This document shows, piece by piece, positions 34,486 through 43,725 of a stretch of 64,000 bases of DNA. Every line of letters starts with the position of its first letter. The stretch's first letter is position 1. This DNA comes from Nocardioides baculatus. GTDB taxonomy: Bacteria; Actinomycetota; Actinomycetes; Propionibacteriales; Nocardioidaceae. The stretch spans positions 620,001 to 684,000 of the forward strand of contig NZ_JAERSG010000003.1 in the NCBI RefSeq assembly GCF_016735675.1, read 5' to 3'. The translations under genes were made by a program, and so were the position numbers. The notes beneath the pieces were generated by a model. It was given only the letters and a program-made list of their open reading frames with translations. It did not search any database and was not told the DNA's origin.

Positions 34486-36375
34486 ATGTGCGGCGTCGGC
34501 GGCATCCGCGTGTTCGCCGCTGGGCCGGTCCCGGTCGAGGCGCTCCACGAGATGACCCGGGTGATGGAGCACCGGGGTCCGGACGAGAGCGCCGTCTGGG
34601 TCGGCGACGACATCGGGCTCGCCCACACGCGCCTGCCGATCATCGACGTCGAGCACTCCCACCAGCCGATGCAGTCCGCCGACGGCCGGTGGGTGCTGGC
34701 CTTCAACGGCGAGATCTTCAACCACGCGGCCCTGCGCGCCCACCTGGACTACCCCTTCCGCACGTCCGGTGACACCGAGGTCGTGGTCGCCGGACTGGCC
34801 GTCGAGGGGATCAGCTTCGTCGAGCGCCTCGAGGGACAGTTCGCGTTCGTCGCGCACGACCTGCGCACCGACACCACCCACCTGGTCCGCGACCGGCTGG
34901 GCGTCCTGCCGCTGCACTACCGGCACGTGCCGGGCGGCATCGCCTTCGGCTCCGAGGCGAAGGTCCTGCTCGCCGTCGGACCGCGTCCCGAGGTGGACCA
35001 CCGCAGCCTCCACGCCTACCTGGGGTCGCGTTCGGTGCCGGCCCCCGACACCCTCTTCGAGGGCGTGAAGAAGGTACGACCCGCCCACCGGCTCGCGATC
35101 ATGCCCGGCGGCCACGTCGAGGAGGCCCACTACTGGTCGCCGCCCGAGTGCGACCGCGAGGGCACGTGGAGCCCGCAGGACGCCGTCGAAGCGGTCGGGG
35201 ACGGCATCCGTGAGGCCGTCCGGGCCGCCCTCGTCGCGGACGTGCCGGTCGGCGCCTACCTGTCGGGAGGCCTCGACAGCAGCCTGATCGTCGCGCACGT
35301 ACGACAGGTCGTCGGGGACGAGCCGGTGCACACGTTCTCGGCCGGCTTCGGCGACCACCCGCAGGACGAGCTGCCGTGGGCGCGCCGCGTCAGCGCCCTC
35401 CTCGGCACGCGTCACCACGAGGTCGTCCTCGACGCAGGCGACTTCGAACGGCTGTGGGGACGGCTGACCTGGCACCGGGACGCCCCGATCTCGGAGGCCT
35501 CTGACGTCGCGGTGTACGGACTGGCCCGGGCCGCCCGCGAGCACGTCCGCGTCGTGCTGTCCGGCGAGGGCGGCGACGAGCTGTTCGCCGGTTATCCCAA
35601 GTACCGCTTCGCGCAGCTCGCGGAGCACGCCACCCGACTGCCCGCCGGGCTCCGGACCGGTCTGGCCGGGCCGGTCGAACGGCGCCTGGGGCGGCACGCC
35701 CGCGCCCGCACGGCCCTGCGCGCGATCGCTGCCGGGGACGTCGCGGAGCAGCACGACACCTGGTTCGCCCCGTTCACCGGTGAGGAACGGCGGCGACTCC
35801 TCGGGACAGCGCCACCAGCGGACCGGCGAGCGGCCCCGGCGAGCGGGGTCGACGCCGTCGACCGGATGCTGCGCCACGACCTGCGCCAGTGGCTGCCCGA
35901 CAACCTCCTCGAGCGGGGTGACCGCATGTCCATGGCGGCCTCGCTCGAGCTGCGCCCGCCGCTGCTCGACCACCACCTGGTCGAGCTCGCGTTCCGCCTG
36001 CCGACCTCGGTGAAGGTGCGGTCGGGCACGACGAAGTGGGTGCTGCGCGAGGTCGCACGTCCGCTGCTACCCCCCGAGGTGGTCGACCGCCCCAAGGTCG
36101 GCTTCCGCGTCCCGCTTGACTCCTGGTTCCGCTCGGGGCTGCGCGACACCGCCCGCGACCGGCTCACGGGGTCGGGCTCGTGGGTCGCCCAGACCCTCGA
36201 CGGCGCGGCCGTGCGCGACCTCCTCGACCGTCACGAGCGCGGCGCCAACGAGGAGATCCGGCTGTGGACGCTGCTGTGCCTCGAGATGTGGCACGAGTGC
36301 TTCTTCGGCTCGACGCCCGTGGTGCCGGGCCCTCGGGGCGACCACATTCCCACCCGGCCGGCGACCCACCCCTGA
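34486..36375 (+). CDS. Asparagine synthase-family amidotransferase
   Basis: The 629-residue protein has an N-terminal Ntn glutaminase with Cys2 as nucleophile (MCGVGGIRVF), EHRGPDES and FNGEIFNH, then the synthetase domain with PP-loop YLSGGLDSSLI near residue 260 and SGEGGDELFAGYPKY. AsnB-type enzymes in polysaccharide clusters are thought to amidate sugar acids or peptides rather than make asparagine, and the sugar dehydrogenase downstream (38890) would provide a uronic acid. That link is inference. The gene is followed by a hairpin at 36414-36445. Confidence 0.88.
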   Translation: MCGVGGIRVFAAGPVPVEALHEMTRVMEHRGPDESAVWVGDDIGLAHTRLPIIDVEHSHQPMQSADGRWVLAFNGEIFNHAALRAHLDYPFRTSGDTEVVVAGLAVEGISFVERLEGQFAFVAHDLRTDTTHLVRDRLGVLPLHYRHVPGGIAFGSEAKVLLAVGPRPEVDHRSLHAYLGSRSVPAPDTLFEGVKKVRPAHRLAIMPGGHVEEAHYWSPPECDREGTWSPQDAVEAVGDGIREAVRAALVADVPVGAYLSGGLDSSLIVAHVRQVVGDEPVHTFSAGFGDHPQDELPWARRVSALLGTRHHEVVLDAGDFERLWGRLTWHRDAPISEASDVAVYGLARAAREHVRVVLSGEGGDELFAGYPKYRFAQLAEHATRLPAGLRTGLAGPVERRLGRHARARTALRAIAAGDVAEQHDTWFAPFTGEERRRLLGTAPPADRRAAPASGVDAVDRMLRHDLRQWLPDNLLERGDRMSMAASLELRPPLLDHHLVELAFRLPTSVKVRSGTTKWVLREVARPLLPPEVVDRPKVGFRVPLDSWFRSGLRDTARDRLTGSGSWVAQTLDGAAVRDLLDRHERGANEEIRLWTLLCLEMWHECFFGSTPVVPGPRGDHIPTRPATHP

Positions 36376-36413
36376 CTGTCCCCGCCACCACCACCGGCGT
36401 GCGGTAGCGGTCA

Positions 36414-36445
36414 CGACGGCCCAGGTGGGGGCTCCTGGGCCGTCG
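36414..36445 (+). terminator. Hairpin terminator after the AsnB-like gene
   Basis: CGACGGCCCAGG (36414-36425) pairs perfectly with 36434-36445 across an 8-base loop, 39 bases after the stop. It lacks a T tract. Confidence 0.5.
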
Positions 36446-36493
36446 CGCCTTGGCTCGCGCCGGTCGAACGGGGTTGGGGGCCCCGTTGGTGTG

Positions 36494-36520
36494 TGTGCAA
36501 CCGCCACGGGCGGTTGCACA
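36494..36520. repeat. 12-bp perfect hairpin in the promoter region of the sugar-phosphate transferase
   Basis: TGTGCAACCGCC (36494-36505), loop ACG, and the exact complement 36509-36520. It lies in the 372-base gap before the gene at 36748. It may be an operator, a second terminator or an mRNA leader structure. The rest of the gap shows no gene. Confidence 0.5.
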
Positions 36521-36747
36521 GCAAGTGCACCTCCCAAGGCGAGCCATCGGTGACGAGCACCACCTTCGAGAGTAGGTGGCGCACGCGGCTGTGCCCATCC
36601 CGCCGACTGGGTATCTGTCCAGCGGCCGCGCACGGCTTTCGTCCATATGCGGCATGCCCGGGCACCGGCTCGTACCTAGGCTCGCTGCAGGCGCGGCAGC
36701 GGGGTGTCCGCGGCATCCACCGGGCGGTGTGGGGAGGAAGCGGAGCG

Positions 36748-38226
36748 ATGACGGCACAGGTGTCGGTGGGCGACGTCACGCCCCGCACCGCAGTGCCGGA
36801 CGTCGTGGTCCCGACGCCCAGGCTCCCCCGGCCACGCGGCCCCCGCCTCGAGGAGGGTGCACCGTCACCCACTGGTCCGCCCCCGTCCTCCGGACGGTCT
36901 GCCCGCTCGCGCGCCGTCCGCGTCGGCCGGCGGGCGATGGCCGTCGACTGGACCATCGCTCTCGTCCTCGGGACCGCGGGCGCAGCGTCCGGCGTCGTCC
37001 CTCCGGCGGCGGCAGCAGGTGCCCTCGCCTGGCCCCTCGTCCTGCTCGCGTCCGGGCTCTACCGGCGCCAGGGGCTCGGCGAGGGCCGCGCGTGGCAGGT
37101 ACGCCGCGTGGTCGGCACGGGCGTACGGCTCTCGGTGGTCGTGCTCGCGGCCGCCCCGCTCGTCCCGTCGCTCGACGTGGTTCCGCTCGTCGGGCTGGTC
37201 GCCGTCCTGAGTGCGGCCAGTGCGCTGCACGACCTGGTCGGGCCCGGTCGACCTCGACTCGTCCTCGCCGGGCACCCGCGCGACGTCGCCGAGGCGCTGC
37301 GAGAGCTGGAGGCGGCCGACAACCACCGGGTCGTCGCCGCCTGCCTCACGCGCCCGTCGAAGGTGGACCTCGGGGAGGTCCCGACCTACGTCGGTCTCCG
37401 CGACGCGGCGAGCATCGCCGAGGAGCACGCGGCCGATGCGTTCGTGGTGCTCCCGGGCTCGAGGCTGGCACCGGCGCAGGTCCGTCGCATGCACTGGGCC
37501 CTCGCAGCGGTCGGCACCGAGCTCTGCGTCAGCACCGGGCTCCTCGACGTGACCCCCGACCGGACCCGTTTCCTGACCACGGGCGGGCTCCACCTCGTGC
37601 ACGTGGCTCCGGCCGCGCTCCGCGGGCCACGGCGCTGGGTGAAGGAGGTGGTCGAGCGGTGCGCCGCCACCGTGGGCCTCGCCCTGGCCCTGCCCGCGCT
37701 GCTGGCGGTCGGGGCGGCGGTACGCCTCCAGTCGCCGGGGCCCGCGCTCTACCGGCAGGTGCGCGTCGGACGCGACGGCCAGGTCTTCACGATGTACAAG
37801 TTCCGGTCCATGACGGTCTCGGCGGAGCACGAGCGCACCTCGCTCGCGTGCGCCAACGACGTCGACGGCGTGCTCTTCAAGATGTACGAGGACCCGCGCG
37901 TGACCTCGCTCGGCCGATGGCTGCGACGGTGGAGCATCGACGAGCTCCCCCAGCTCTGGAACGTCGTGCGAGGTGACATGTCGCTCGTCGGACCGCGGCC
38001 GGCGCTGCCCGAGGAGGTGGCGCGCTACGACGTCGACCCGACGCGCCGCCTGGTGGTCAAGCCGGGTCTCACGGGGCTGTGGCAGGTCTCCGGGCGCTCG
38101 GACCTGTCGTGGGCCCAGGCGGTCCGGCTCGACGTCAGGTACGTCGACAACTGGTCGTTGCGACTCGACGCGCAGATCCTCCTGCGCACGGTCCGGGCAG
38201 TCCTGGGGCACCGCGGTGCCTACTGA
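36748..38226 (+). CDS. Polyprenyl-phosphate sugar phosphotransferase (polymer-initiating enzyme)
   Basis: The 492-residue membrane protein starts polysaccharide repeat-unit assembly by moving a sugar phosphate to undecaprenyl phosphate. After a disordered N-terminus it has several membrane helices (about 65-160), a Rossmann-like middle domain, and the bacterial sugar transferase domain (about 290-492): KFRSMTVSAEHER, DPRVTSLGRWLRRWSIDELP, GDMSLVGPRPALPEEV, KPGLTGLWQVSGRSDLSW. This is the WcaJ/WbaP-like layout. The ATG follows GGGGAGGAAG. It opens the core biosynthetic operon. Confidence 0.93.
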   Translation: MTAQVSVGDVTPRTAVPDVVVPTPRLPRPRGPRLEEGAPSPTGPPPSSGRSARSRAVRVGRRAMAVDWTIALVLGTAGAASGVVPPAAAAGALAWPLVLLASGLYRRQGLGEGRAWQVRRVVGTGVRLSVVVLAAAPLVPSLDVVPLVGLVAVLSAASALHDLVGPGRPRLVLAGHPRDVAEALRELEAADNHRVVAACLTRPSKVDLGEVPTYVGLRDAASIAEEHAADAFVVLPGSRLAPAQVRRMHWALAAVGTELCVSTGLLDVTPDRTRFLTTGGLHLVHVAPAALRGPRRWVKEVVERCAATVGLALALPALLAVGAAVRLQSPGPALYRQVRVGRDGQVFTMYKFRSMTVSAEHERTSLACANDVDGVLFKMYEDPRVTSLGRWLRRWSIDELPQLWNVVRGDMSLVGPRPALPEEVARYDVDPTRRLVVKPGLTGLWQVSGRSDLSWAQAVRLDVRYVDNWSLRLDAQILLRTVRAVLGHRGAY

Positions 38227-38259
38227 CATCGAGGTCGACGTCGAGGTCGAGGTCAAGCA

Positions 38260-38835
38260 ATGGAGGTGACCCGCACCGGGATCCCCGGCCTCCTCGTGTT
38301 CACGCCCAGCCCGCACCCGGACCCCCGCGGGATGTTCTCGCGGACCTTCGACGCCGAGGTGGCGTCGGGTGCCGGCATCGACCCGCACGCGTTCGTGCAG
38401 GACAGCCTCTCGCGCTCCCACCGGGGCGTCGTCCGAGGTCTGCACGTCCGGGTCGGTGACGGCGAGAACAAGCTGGTGCGGTGCTCGTCCGGCGCCGTCC
38501 TCGACGTGGTGGTGGACCTGCGACCGGGCTCGCCGTCCTACCTGCGCTGGGAGACCTTCGACCTCACCGGCGACAACCAGGTGTCCGTCTACGTGCCCGC
38601 GGGGTGCGCCCACGGCTTCCAGGCGCTCAGCGAGCCTGCCGACACCAGCTACCGGATCGACCGCCCGCACGACCCGGCGGACGACCTCACGATCGCCCAC
38701 GACGACCCCGGGCTGGCGATCCCCTGGCGGCTGCCGGTCACGCTCCAGTCCGACGCAGACCGCGACGCCCCCCGGCTCGCGGACGTGCGCGATCGCCTCG
38801 GCGAGATCCGTCCCTGGACCGGTCACCAACATTGA
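38260..38835 (+). CDS. dTDP-4-dehydrorhamnose 3,5-epimerase-like (RmlC family) protein
   Basis: The 191-residue cupin has the RmlC signatures: DPRGMFSRTFD, QDSLSRSHRGVVRGLHVR (catalytic His), VRCSSGAVLDVVVDLRPGSP, and VYVPAGCAHGFQALSE (second His region). It would epimerise a nucleotide 4-keto-6-deoxysugar. The rest of the dTDP-rhamnose set is not in this window, so it may act on a CDP- or other NDP-sugar. A run of GAGGTC repeats lies just before the start. Confidence 0.88.
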   Translation: MEVTRTGIPGLLVFTPSPHPDPRGMFSRTFDAEVASGAGIDPHAFVQDSLSRSHRGVVRGLHVRVGDGENKLVRCSSGAVLDVVVDLRPGSPSYLRWETFDLTGDNQVSVYVPAGCAHGFQALSEPADTSYRIDRPHDPADDLTIAHDDPGLAIPWRLPVTLQSDADRDAPRLADVRDRLGEIRPWTGHQH

Positions 38836-38889
38836 GTAGGTGCCGTCCGTGCCGTCCCGTCCGCACGGCACAGCACGTGTGATGGACCC

Positions 38890-40233
38890 ATGACTTCGCA
38901 GGACGCGACCTCCCTGACCGTCGCGGTCTTCGGTCTCGGCTACGTCGGGACGGTGACCGCCGCTGGACTCGCCGCGAGCGGCCACCGCGTCGTCGGCGTC
39001 GACGTCGATCCACACAAGGTGGAGCAGGTCCGCGCCGGTCGCAGTCCCGTCGTCGAGCGAGGGGTGGAGGAGCTGCTCACCGACGCCGTCGCGCGCGGGC
39101 TGCTGACCGCGACCACCTACCCGGTCGAGGCGATGGAGCGCGCCGACGTCTCGCTCCTGTGCGTCGGTACGCCGTCGGGTGCCCACGGCGAGACCGACCT
39201 CACCTACGTCCGACGTGCCGTGGACGACGTACGCGCTGCGATGGACGTCGCGACGCCCCCGGCCTCGGGCCACCACTCGGTCGTGGTCCGCAGCACCGTG
39301 CCGCCCGGCACGGTCAGCGAGGTGGTCGCGCCCCACTTCTCGGGCCCGCTCCCGCGGGGCTGGTCGGTCGGCACCGCGATGGTGCCGGAGTTCCTGCGTG
39401 AGGGCACCGGCGTCGACGACTTCTACGACCCCCCGTTCGTCGTGGTGGGCACCGACAGCGCACCCACCCTGGCCGCCATGGCCGACCTCTTCGCCTTCCT
39501 CGACGTCCGGACCCGGCCGGTCGCCGTCGGGACGGCCGAGGGCCTGAAGTACGCGTGCAACGCCTTCCACGCCGCGAAGATCTCGTTCGCCAACGAGATG
39601 GGCCGCGTGCTCTCGCCCCACGGCGTCGACGTGCGCGAGGTGATGGCCGTGTTCTGTGAGGACCGCAAGCTCAACCTCTCGCCCGCCTACCTGCGTCCCG
39701 GTTTCGCGTACGGCGGCTCGTGCCTGCCCAAGGACCTGCGCTCGCTGCAGCACCTGGCCCGCTTCGAGGGCCGGGACGTCCCGCTGCTCCTCGGCACCGA
39801 GCAGACCAACGAGCTGGTCATCCGGCAGGTCGTCGACTGGGTGATCGCGCAGGACTGCCGGCGCGTGGCCCTGCTGGGCCTCAGCTTCAAGAGCGACACC
39901 GACGACCTGCGGGAGAGCCCCAACGTCGAGCTCGCCGAGCGGCTGATCGGCAAGGGCTTCGACCTGACCGTCTACGACCCGATCATCAACCCCGACCGGC
40001 TGGTCGGCGCCAACCGCCGGCACGTGCAGGCCCGGCTCCCCCACCTCGACCGGCTGCTCGCCTGCACCCCCGAGGCCGCGCTCGACGGCGCGGAGGTCGT
40101 GCTGGTCGCGCACTCGGACCCGGAGCTCGCGAGCGCGCTGGTCGCGGCCGCGCCACGGGCCGTGCTCGACCTCAACGGCCGGCTCGGCGCGGAGGTCGAG
40201 GCCCTCCCGGGCTACGAGGGGATCGCGTGGTGA
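38890..40233 (+). CDS. UDP-glucose/GDP-mannose 6-dehydrogenase family enzyme
   Basis: The 447-residue enzyme oxidises the C6 hydroxyl of an NDP-sugar to a uronic acid. It has the N-terminal Rossmann motif VFGLGYVGTVTAAGLA, CVGTPSGAHGETDL, and the catalytic Cys in FAYGGSCLPKDLRSL near residue 275, preceded by KYACNAFHAAKISFANE. The motif set resembles GDP-mannose dehydrogenases (AlgD) at least as much as UDP-glucose ones, so the substrate is open. Its TGA overlaps the GTG of the next gene. Confidence 0.9.
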   Translation: MTSQDATSLTVAVFGLGYVGTVTAAGLAASGHRVVGVDVDPHKVEQVRAGRSPVVERGVEELLTDAVARGLLTATTYPVEAMERADVSLLCVGTPSGAHGETDLTYVRRAVDDVRAAMDVATPPASGHHSVVVRSTVPPGTVSEVVAPHFSGPLPRGWSVGTAMVPEFLREGTGVDDFYDPPFVVVGTDSAPTLAAMADLFAFLDVRTRPVAVGTAEGLKYACNAFHAAKISFANEMGRVLSPHGVDVREVMAVFCEDRKLNLSPAYLRPGFAYGGSCLPKDLRSLQHLARFEGRDVPLLLGTEQTNELVIRQVVDWVIAQDCRRVALLGLSFKSDTDDLRESPNVELAERLIGKGFDLTVYDPIINPDRLVGANRRHVQARLPHLDRLLACTPEAALDGAEVVLVAHSDPELASALVAAAPRAVLDLNGRLGAEVEALPGYEGIAW

Positions 40234-41525
40234 CGGCCGCCCCGGCCGACCGGGCACCCCGTGTGCTCATCATCATCCAGAACCTGCACGTGCCCTTCGA
40301 CCGGCGCGTGTGGCTCGAGTGCCAGTCGCTGCGGCGGGCCGGCTACGACGTCACCGTGGTCTGCCCGGCGGGGCCTGACTCGCGCCCGTTCGAGGTCATC
40401 GACGGGGTCGAGGTCCACACCTACCGATCACGGCCGTCGTCCGGGGGCGCGCGGGGCTACGTCGTGGAGTACGCCCACTCGTTCCTGGCCACCGCCCGCC
40501 TGGTGGCGAAGGCCCGGCGCCGCGGCCGCATCGACGTGCTGCAGGCCTGCAACCCGCCGGACATCTTCTGGCCGATAGCCCGGTGGCTGCGGATGCGCGA
40601 CGGGACCCGCTTCGTCTTCGACCACCACGACCTGTGCCCCGAGCTGTTCCGCTCGCGCTTCAACGGGACCGACGGCCCGGCCCTGCGCGGCCTGATGGCG
40701 CTCGAGCGGGCGACGTTCCGGACCGCCGACGCGGTCACCTCGACCAATGCGTCCTACGCCCGCGTCGCCACTGAGCGTGGTGGGAAGCCGTCGGAGGCCG
40801 TGACCGTCGTCCGTACGGGCCCCGACCCGGAGCGGCTGCGCCGAGGTCCGGAGGACCCCGCGTGGCGCGGCGGGCGCACGCACCTGGTGGCCTACCTCGG
40901 GGTGATGGGACCGCAGGACGGGGTCGACCTGGCGATCGACGCCGCGGCGCACGTCGTGCACGAGATGGGTCGCGACGACGTCACCTTCGTCCTCATGGGG
41001 GGCGGCGACTGCTTCGAGGAGCTCGTGCAGCGACGGGACCGGCTGGGGCTGCGCGACCACGTCGTGATGACCGGTCGCGTCCCCGACGAGACGGTCCTGT
41101 CGGTGCTGTCGTCGGCCGACGTGGGGCTGAGCCCGGACCCGCGCAACCCGCTCAACGAGGTGTCGACGATGAACAAGACCATGGAGTACATGGCCTTCGA
41201 GCTGCCCGTGGTGGCCTTCGACCTCGTGGAGACCCGGGTCTCGGCCGGGGAGTCCGCGGTCTACGCCGACGGCGACGACGTGGTGTCCTACGCGCACGCG
41301 CTCGTGGCCCTGCTCGACGACCCGGAGGCGCGGTCCCGGATGGGCCGGGCAGGTCGTCGGCGCGTGCTGGACGAGCTCGCGTGGAAGCACCAGGAGGCGC
41401 CGTACGTCGGCGTGTTCGACCGGCTCGTCGGGATCGAGCGCACCCCGGTGGTGATCCCGGCGCCGCGGGCGGCGGCCGACGCCTCAGTAGTCGATGCGCT
41501 TGTTGCCTCGCCAGGTGACGCCTGA
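40230..41525 (+). CDS. GT4-family glycosyltransferase
   Basis: The 431-residue enzyme begins with a Rossmann strand (APRVLIIIQNLHVPFDRRVW) and has HHDLCPELFRSRF in the acceptor domain. The donor domain has VAYLGVMGPQDGVDLAIDAA, VLMGGGDCFEELVQ and the GT4 E-x7-E region NEVSTMNKTMEYMAFELPVV. It adds one sugar to the lipid-linked repeat unit. It is coupled to the dehydrogenase gene by a 4-base overlap. Its last 42 bases overlap the end of a convergent gene. Confidence 0.9.
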   Translation: MTAAPADRAPRVLIIIQNLHVPFDRRVWLECQSLRRAGYDVTVVCPAGPDSRPFEVIDGVEVHTYRSRPSSGGARGYVVEYAHSFLATARLVAKARRRGRIDVLQACNPPDIFWPIARWLRMRDGTRFVFDHHDLCPELFRSRFNGTDGPALRGLMALERATFRTADAVTSTNASYARVATERGGKPSEAVTVVRTGPDPERLRRGPEDPAWRGGRTHLVAYLGVMGPQDGVDLAIDAAAHVVHEMGRDDVTFVLMGGGDCFEELVQRRDRLGLRDHVVMTGRVPDETVLSVLSSADVGLSPDPRNPLNEVSTMNKTMEYMAFELPVVAFDLVETRVSAGESAVYADGDDVVSYAHALVALLDDPEARSRMGRAGRRRVLDELAWKHQEAPYVGVFDRLVGIERTPVVIPAPRAAADASVVDALVASPGDA

Positions 41526-42521
41526 GCGGTGGCAGCCGTCGGAGGGTCCGTACTCCCCGACCTTGGGCCCGTAGACCTCGCTGAACCGGTTGTCCACGAC
41601 CGAGAAGTTCCGCGGCCGGGCGATCGGGCAGTAGAGCGTGTAGGACCCGCCGGCGAGCAGGTTGCGCTGGACCGAGCTGTGGATGACCGACGTGTAGTCG
41701 GGCTGGCCGCCGAAGGTCACCGCGGAGCTGCCGTTGCAGTTCGCGTCGCTCGGGTAGGAGCAGCCCGGCGAGAAGGCGTGGAAGACGTTGTGCTTCAGCC
41801 GCACGCTGCGCCCCACGAGCACCTGGGTGCCGTCGGTGTGCGGGTCACCCTCGATCGCGTTGTAGAGGTCGTGGACGTAGCTGTCCTTCACGGTGACGAA
41901 GCTGTCCAGGCTGAAGCCGTTCTCGCAGTGGGTGACCTCGACGCGCAGGATGCGCAGGTTGCGGTCGCCGAACCCGGACTCGCCGGGGCCGTTGGGGCAC
42001 CGGATCTCGCTGTCCTTGACGAGGGTGCGCGGCCAGCGGCCCGCCCGGCTCCTGCCGAGGCTCGGCACCGCCGTGCAGCCGGTCAACGACCGCTCGGTCG
42101 AGGACTCGCTCGTGCGGCAGTAGCGGGCCTGGCCCTCGATGTGCACGCAGCCCGCACGCGAGTTCTGGATGGTGACGTCGAGGGCGGTGACGACGATGCA
42201 GCCGCTGACGTCCCAGCCGTCGACCACGGCACCGCGGGTGGACACCGTCCGGTCGCCGGAGTAGCTGGTCAGCGCCGTGCCGGACGGTACGCCGGTCGAG
42301 GCCGGTCCCGGCCAGCAGCCGCCCCATGCATCAGGGCCTCCCGGCTCCCCCCGAGGGCCCGTGCAGGCCCGGGCGGCCGAGCGGGACTGGCCCGCTGAGC
42401 CTGCCCCGACCGCGGCGGACGCCTGCGCGCCCGGCTGCGGACCGTCGCCCGGCAGGCCCACCGACGGCGACAGACCGAGCAGGAGGACGACGGACAGGGC
42501 AGCCTTCACCAGAAGTGCCAT
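41484..42521 (-). CDS. Exported right-handed beta-helix-like protein
   Basis: The 345-residue protein has a signal peptide (MALLVKAALSVVLLLGLSPS) and a mature part with repeated short strands typical of parallel beta-helix proteins: VVTALDVTIQNSRAGCVHIE, FVTVKDSYVHDLYNAIEGDP, VRLKHNVFHAFSPGC, SVVDNRFSEVYGP. Many Cys residues suggest disulphides. Such folds bind or cleave acidic polysaccharides (lyases and epimerases), so it could process the exported polymer. A palindrome (42569-42584) lies 48-63 bases upstream. Confidence 0.8.
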   Translation of the reverse strand: MALLVKAALSVVLLLGLSPSVGLPGDGPQPGAQASAAVGAGSAGQSRSAARACTGPRGEPGGPDAWGGCWPGPASTGVPSGTALTSYSGDRTVSTRGAVVDGWDVSGCIVVTALDVTIQNSRAGCVHIEGQARYCRTSESSTERSLTGCTAVPSLGRSRAGRWPRTLVKDSEIRCPNGPGESGFGDRNLRILRVEVTHCENGFSLDSFVTVKDSYVHDLYNAIEGDPHTDGTQVLVGRSVRLKHNVFHAFSPGCSYPSDANCNGSSAVTFGGQPDYTSVIHSSVQRNLLAGGSYTLYCPIARPRNFSVVDNRFSEVYGPKVGEYGPSDGCHRSGVTWRGNKRIDY

Positions 42522-42568
42522 CCGTCCATCGTGGTCGCCCCGGACGTGGTCGACAACCCGGGCGGGCG

Positions 42569-42584
42569 CCCCCAAATGAGGTAA
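42569..42584. promoter_or_regulatory. Palindromic operator candidate (site 3)
   Basis: On the minus strand TTACCTCATTTGGGGG, very close to the site at 52972. It is upstream of the beta-helix protein gene (start 42521). Confidence 0.5.
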
Positions 42585-42594
42585 AAACACCCGC

Positions 42595-43722
42595 TCACCC
42601 GCTCAGCACGGCGGTCTTGAACCGCTCGTAGCGAGCGCTCCAGTCGTGCTCGGCGCGGAACGCGTCGAGCTCCTCGGCGCTCGGCTCCGGCATCTCGGAC
42701 GCGGCGCGCACCGCCGGGGCGTAGGGACCGCCGGGCGGCACGAGCAGGACCCGGTCGGAGACGCCACGCACCGGCGGGAGGTCGGTGGACACGGTCGGCC
42801 TGCCGGCGGCGAGGTACTCGTAGAGCTTCAGCGGGCTCATCGCCTCGGTCAGCGGCGACCTGACGTGCGGGAGCAGGCACACGCGCGACGCACGGATCAT
42901 CGCCAGCACCTCGCCCCGCGGGTGCCATCCGCGCACCACCACGTTGTCCAGCGGGGCGAGCTCGTCGACGACGCCGGGATCGGCGACCGGACCCACCAGG
43001 ACGATCGTCCACTCCCGCCCGAGCTCGCGTGCACAGGCCGCGAGGGCGGCGGTGTCGACGCGACGCTCGAGCGAGCCGACCCACAGCGCGACCGGACCTT
43101 CCAGGGCGCGGAACCAGTCGGGGGCGGGGGTGTCGTCGTCGAGCTGCGAGACGTCCACCCCGTTGGGCACCACGGTCGACCGTCCGGCGCCGATGCGGTC
43201 GGCGATCGTGCGCGAGACGGTGATGACGTTCACGTCGCGCCGGGCCATCTCGTCGTAGCTCCACCGGATCGCTCCGCCGGCCGCGGCGAAGAGCCCGTCG
43301 TCCTCGGTGGCCCAGTCGTCCCAGCCGAAGTAGACGACGTCGCGCCAGGCCGCCGGATCAGCGACCGCCGCGAGCACGGGATGGCACGCGACCAGCACCG
43401 AGCCCGGCGGTGCGGTGCGGCGGATCCGTCGCTCGAGGCGCCGGTAGGCGGGCAGCATGTCCGGACCGACCGGGTCGCCCCGCGACCATCGGCCCGGCCG
43501 GGTCAGCCGGCGCGCGACTCCCGGAGGGAAGCACCCGTCGAGGTCGGGGTGAGGCGCCAGCGTCCGGAGCCAGTTGCGGAACGGGTCGACGACGGTCACC
43601 GACTCGACCTCGACGTCGTCGACGAGTCGTTTGACGATCGCCTGCCCGGACCTGAAGTGCCCGTCGGCGTGCCCGTCGGCCCACGTCCGGTACGTCAGCA
43701 CGGCCACCACGCTGTCGCCCAC
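42595..43722 (-). CDS. Glycosyltransferase (GT4-like)
   Basis: The 375-residue protein has a GT-B fold: VVYFGWDDWATEDD in the N-terminal part, VITVSRTIADRIGAGRSTVV then PNGVD at the interdomain start, LWVGSLERRVDTAALAACA, and the donor site SPLTEAMSPLKLYEYLAAGR with PTVSTDLPPV. It probably adds a sugar to the repeat unit. It lies in a minus-strand run with the flippase, a GT2 enzyme and the Cys-rich protein; its start is only three bases from the flippase stop. Confidence 0.86.
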   Translation of the reverse strand: MGDSVVAVLTYRTWADGHADGHFRSGQAIVKRLVDDVEVESVTVVDPFRNWLRTLAPHPDLDGCFPPGVARRLTRPGRWSRGDPVGPDMLPAYRRLERRIRRTAPPGSVLVACHPVLAAVADPAAWRDVVYFGWDDWATEDDGLFAAAGGAIRWSYDEMARRDVNVITVSRTIADRIGAGRSTVVPNGVDVSQLDDDTPAPDWFRALEGPVALWVGSLERRVDTAALAACARELGREWTIVLVGPVADPGVVDELAPLDNVVVRGWHPRGEVLAMIRASRVCLLPHVRSPLTEAMSPLKLYEYLAAGRPTVSTDLPPVRGVSDRVLLVPPGGPYAPAVRAASEMPEPSAEELDAFRAEHDWSARYERFKTAVLSG

Positions 43723-43725
43723 GGC

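Noticed and set aside
36865..40257. A minus-strand open frame of about 1,130 codons
   Set aside because: It lies opposite the sugar phosphotransferase, RmlC-like and dehydrogenase genes, which have clear family motifs; its composition is that of an antisense shadow.
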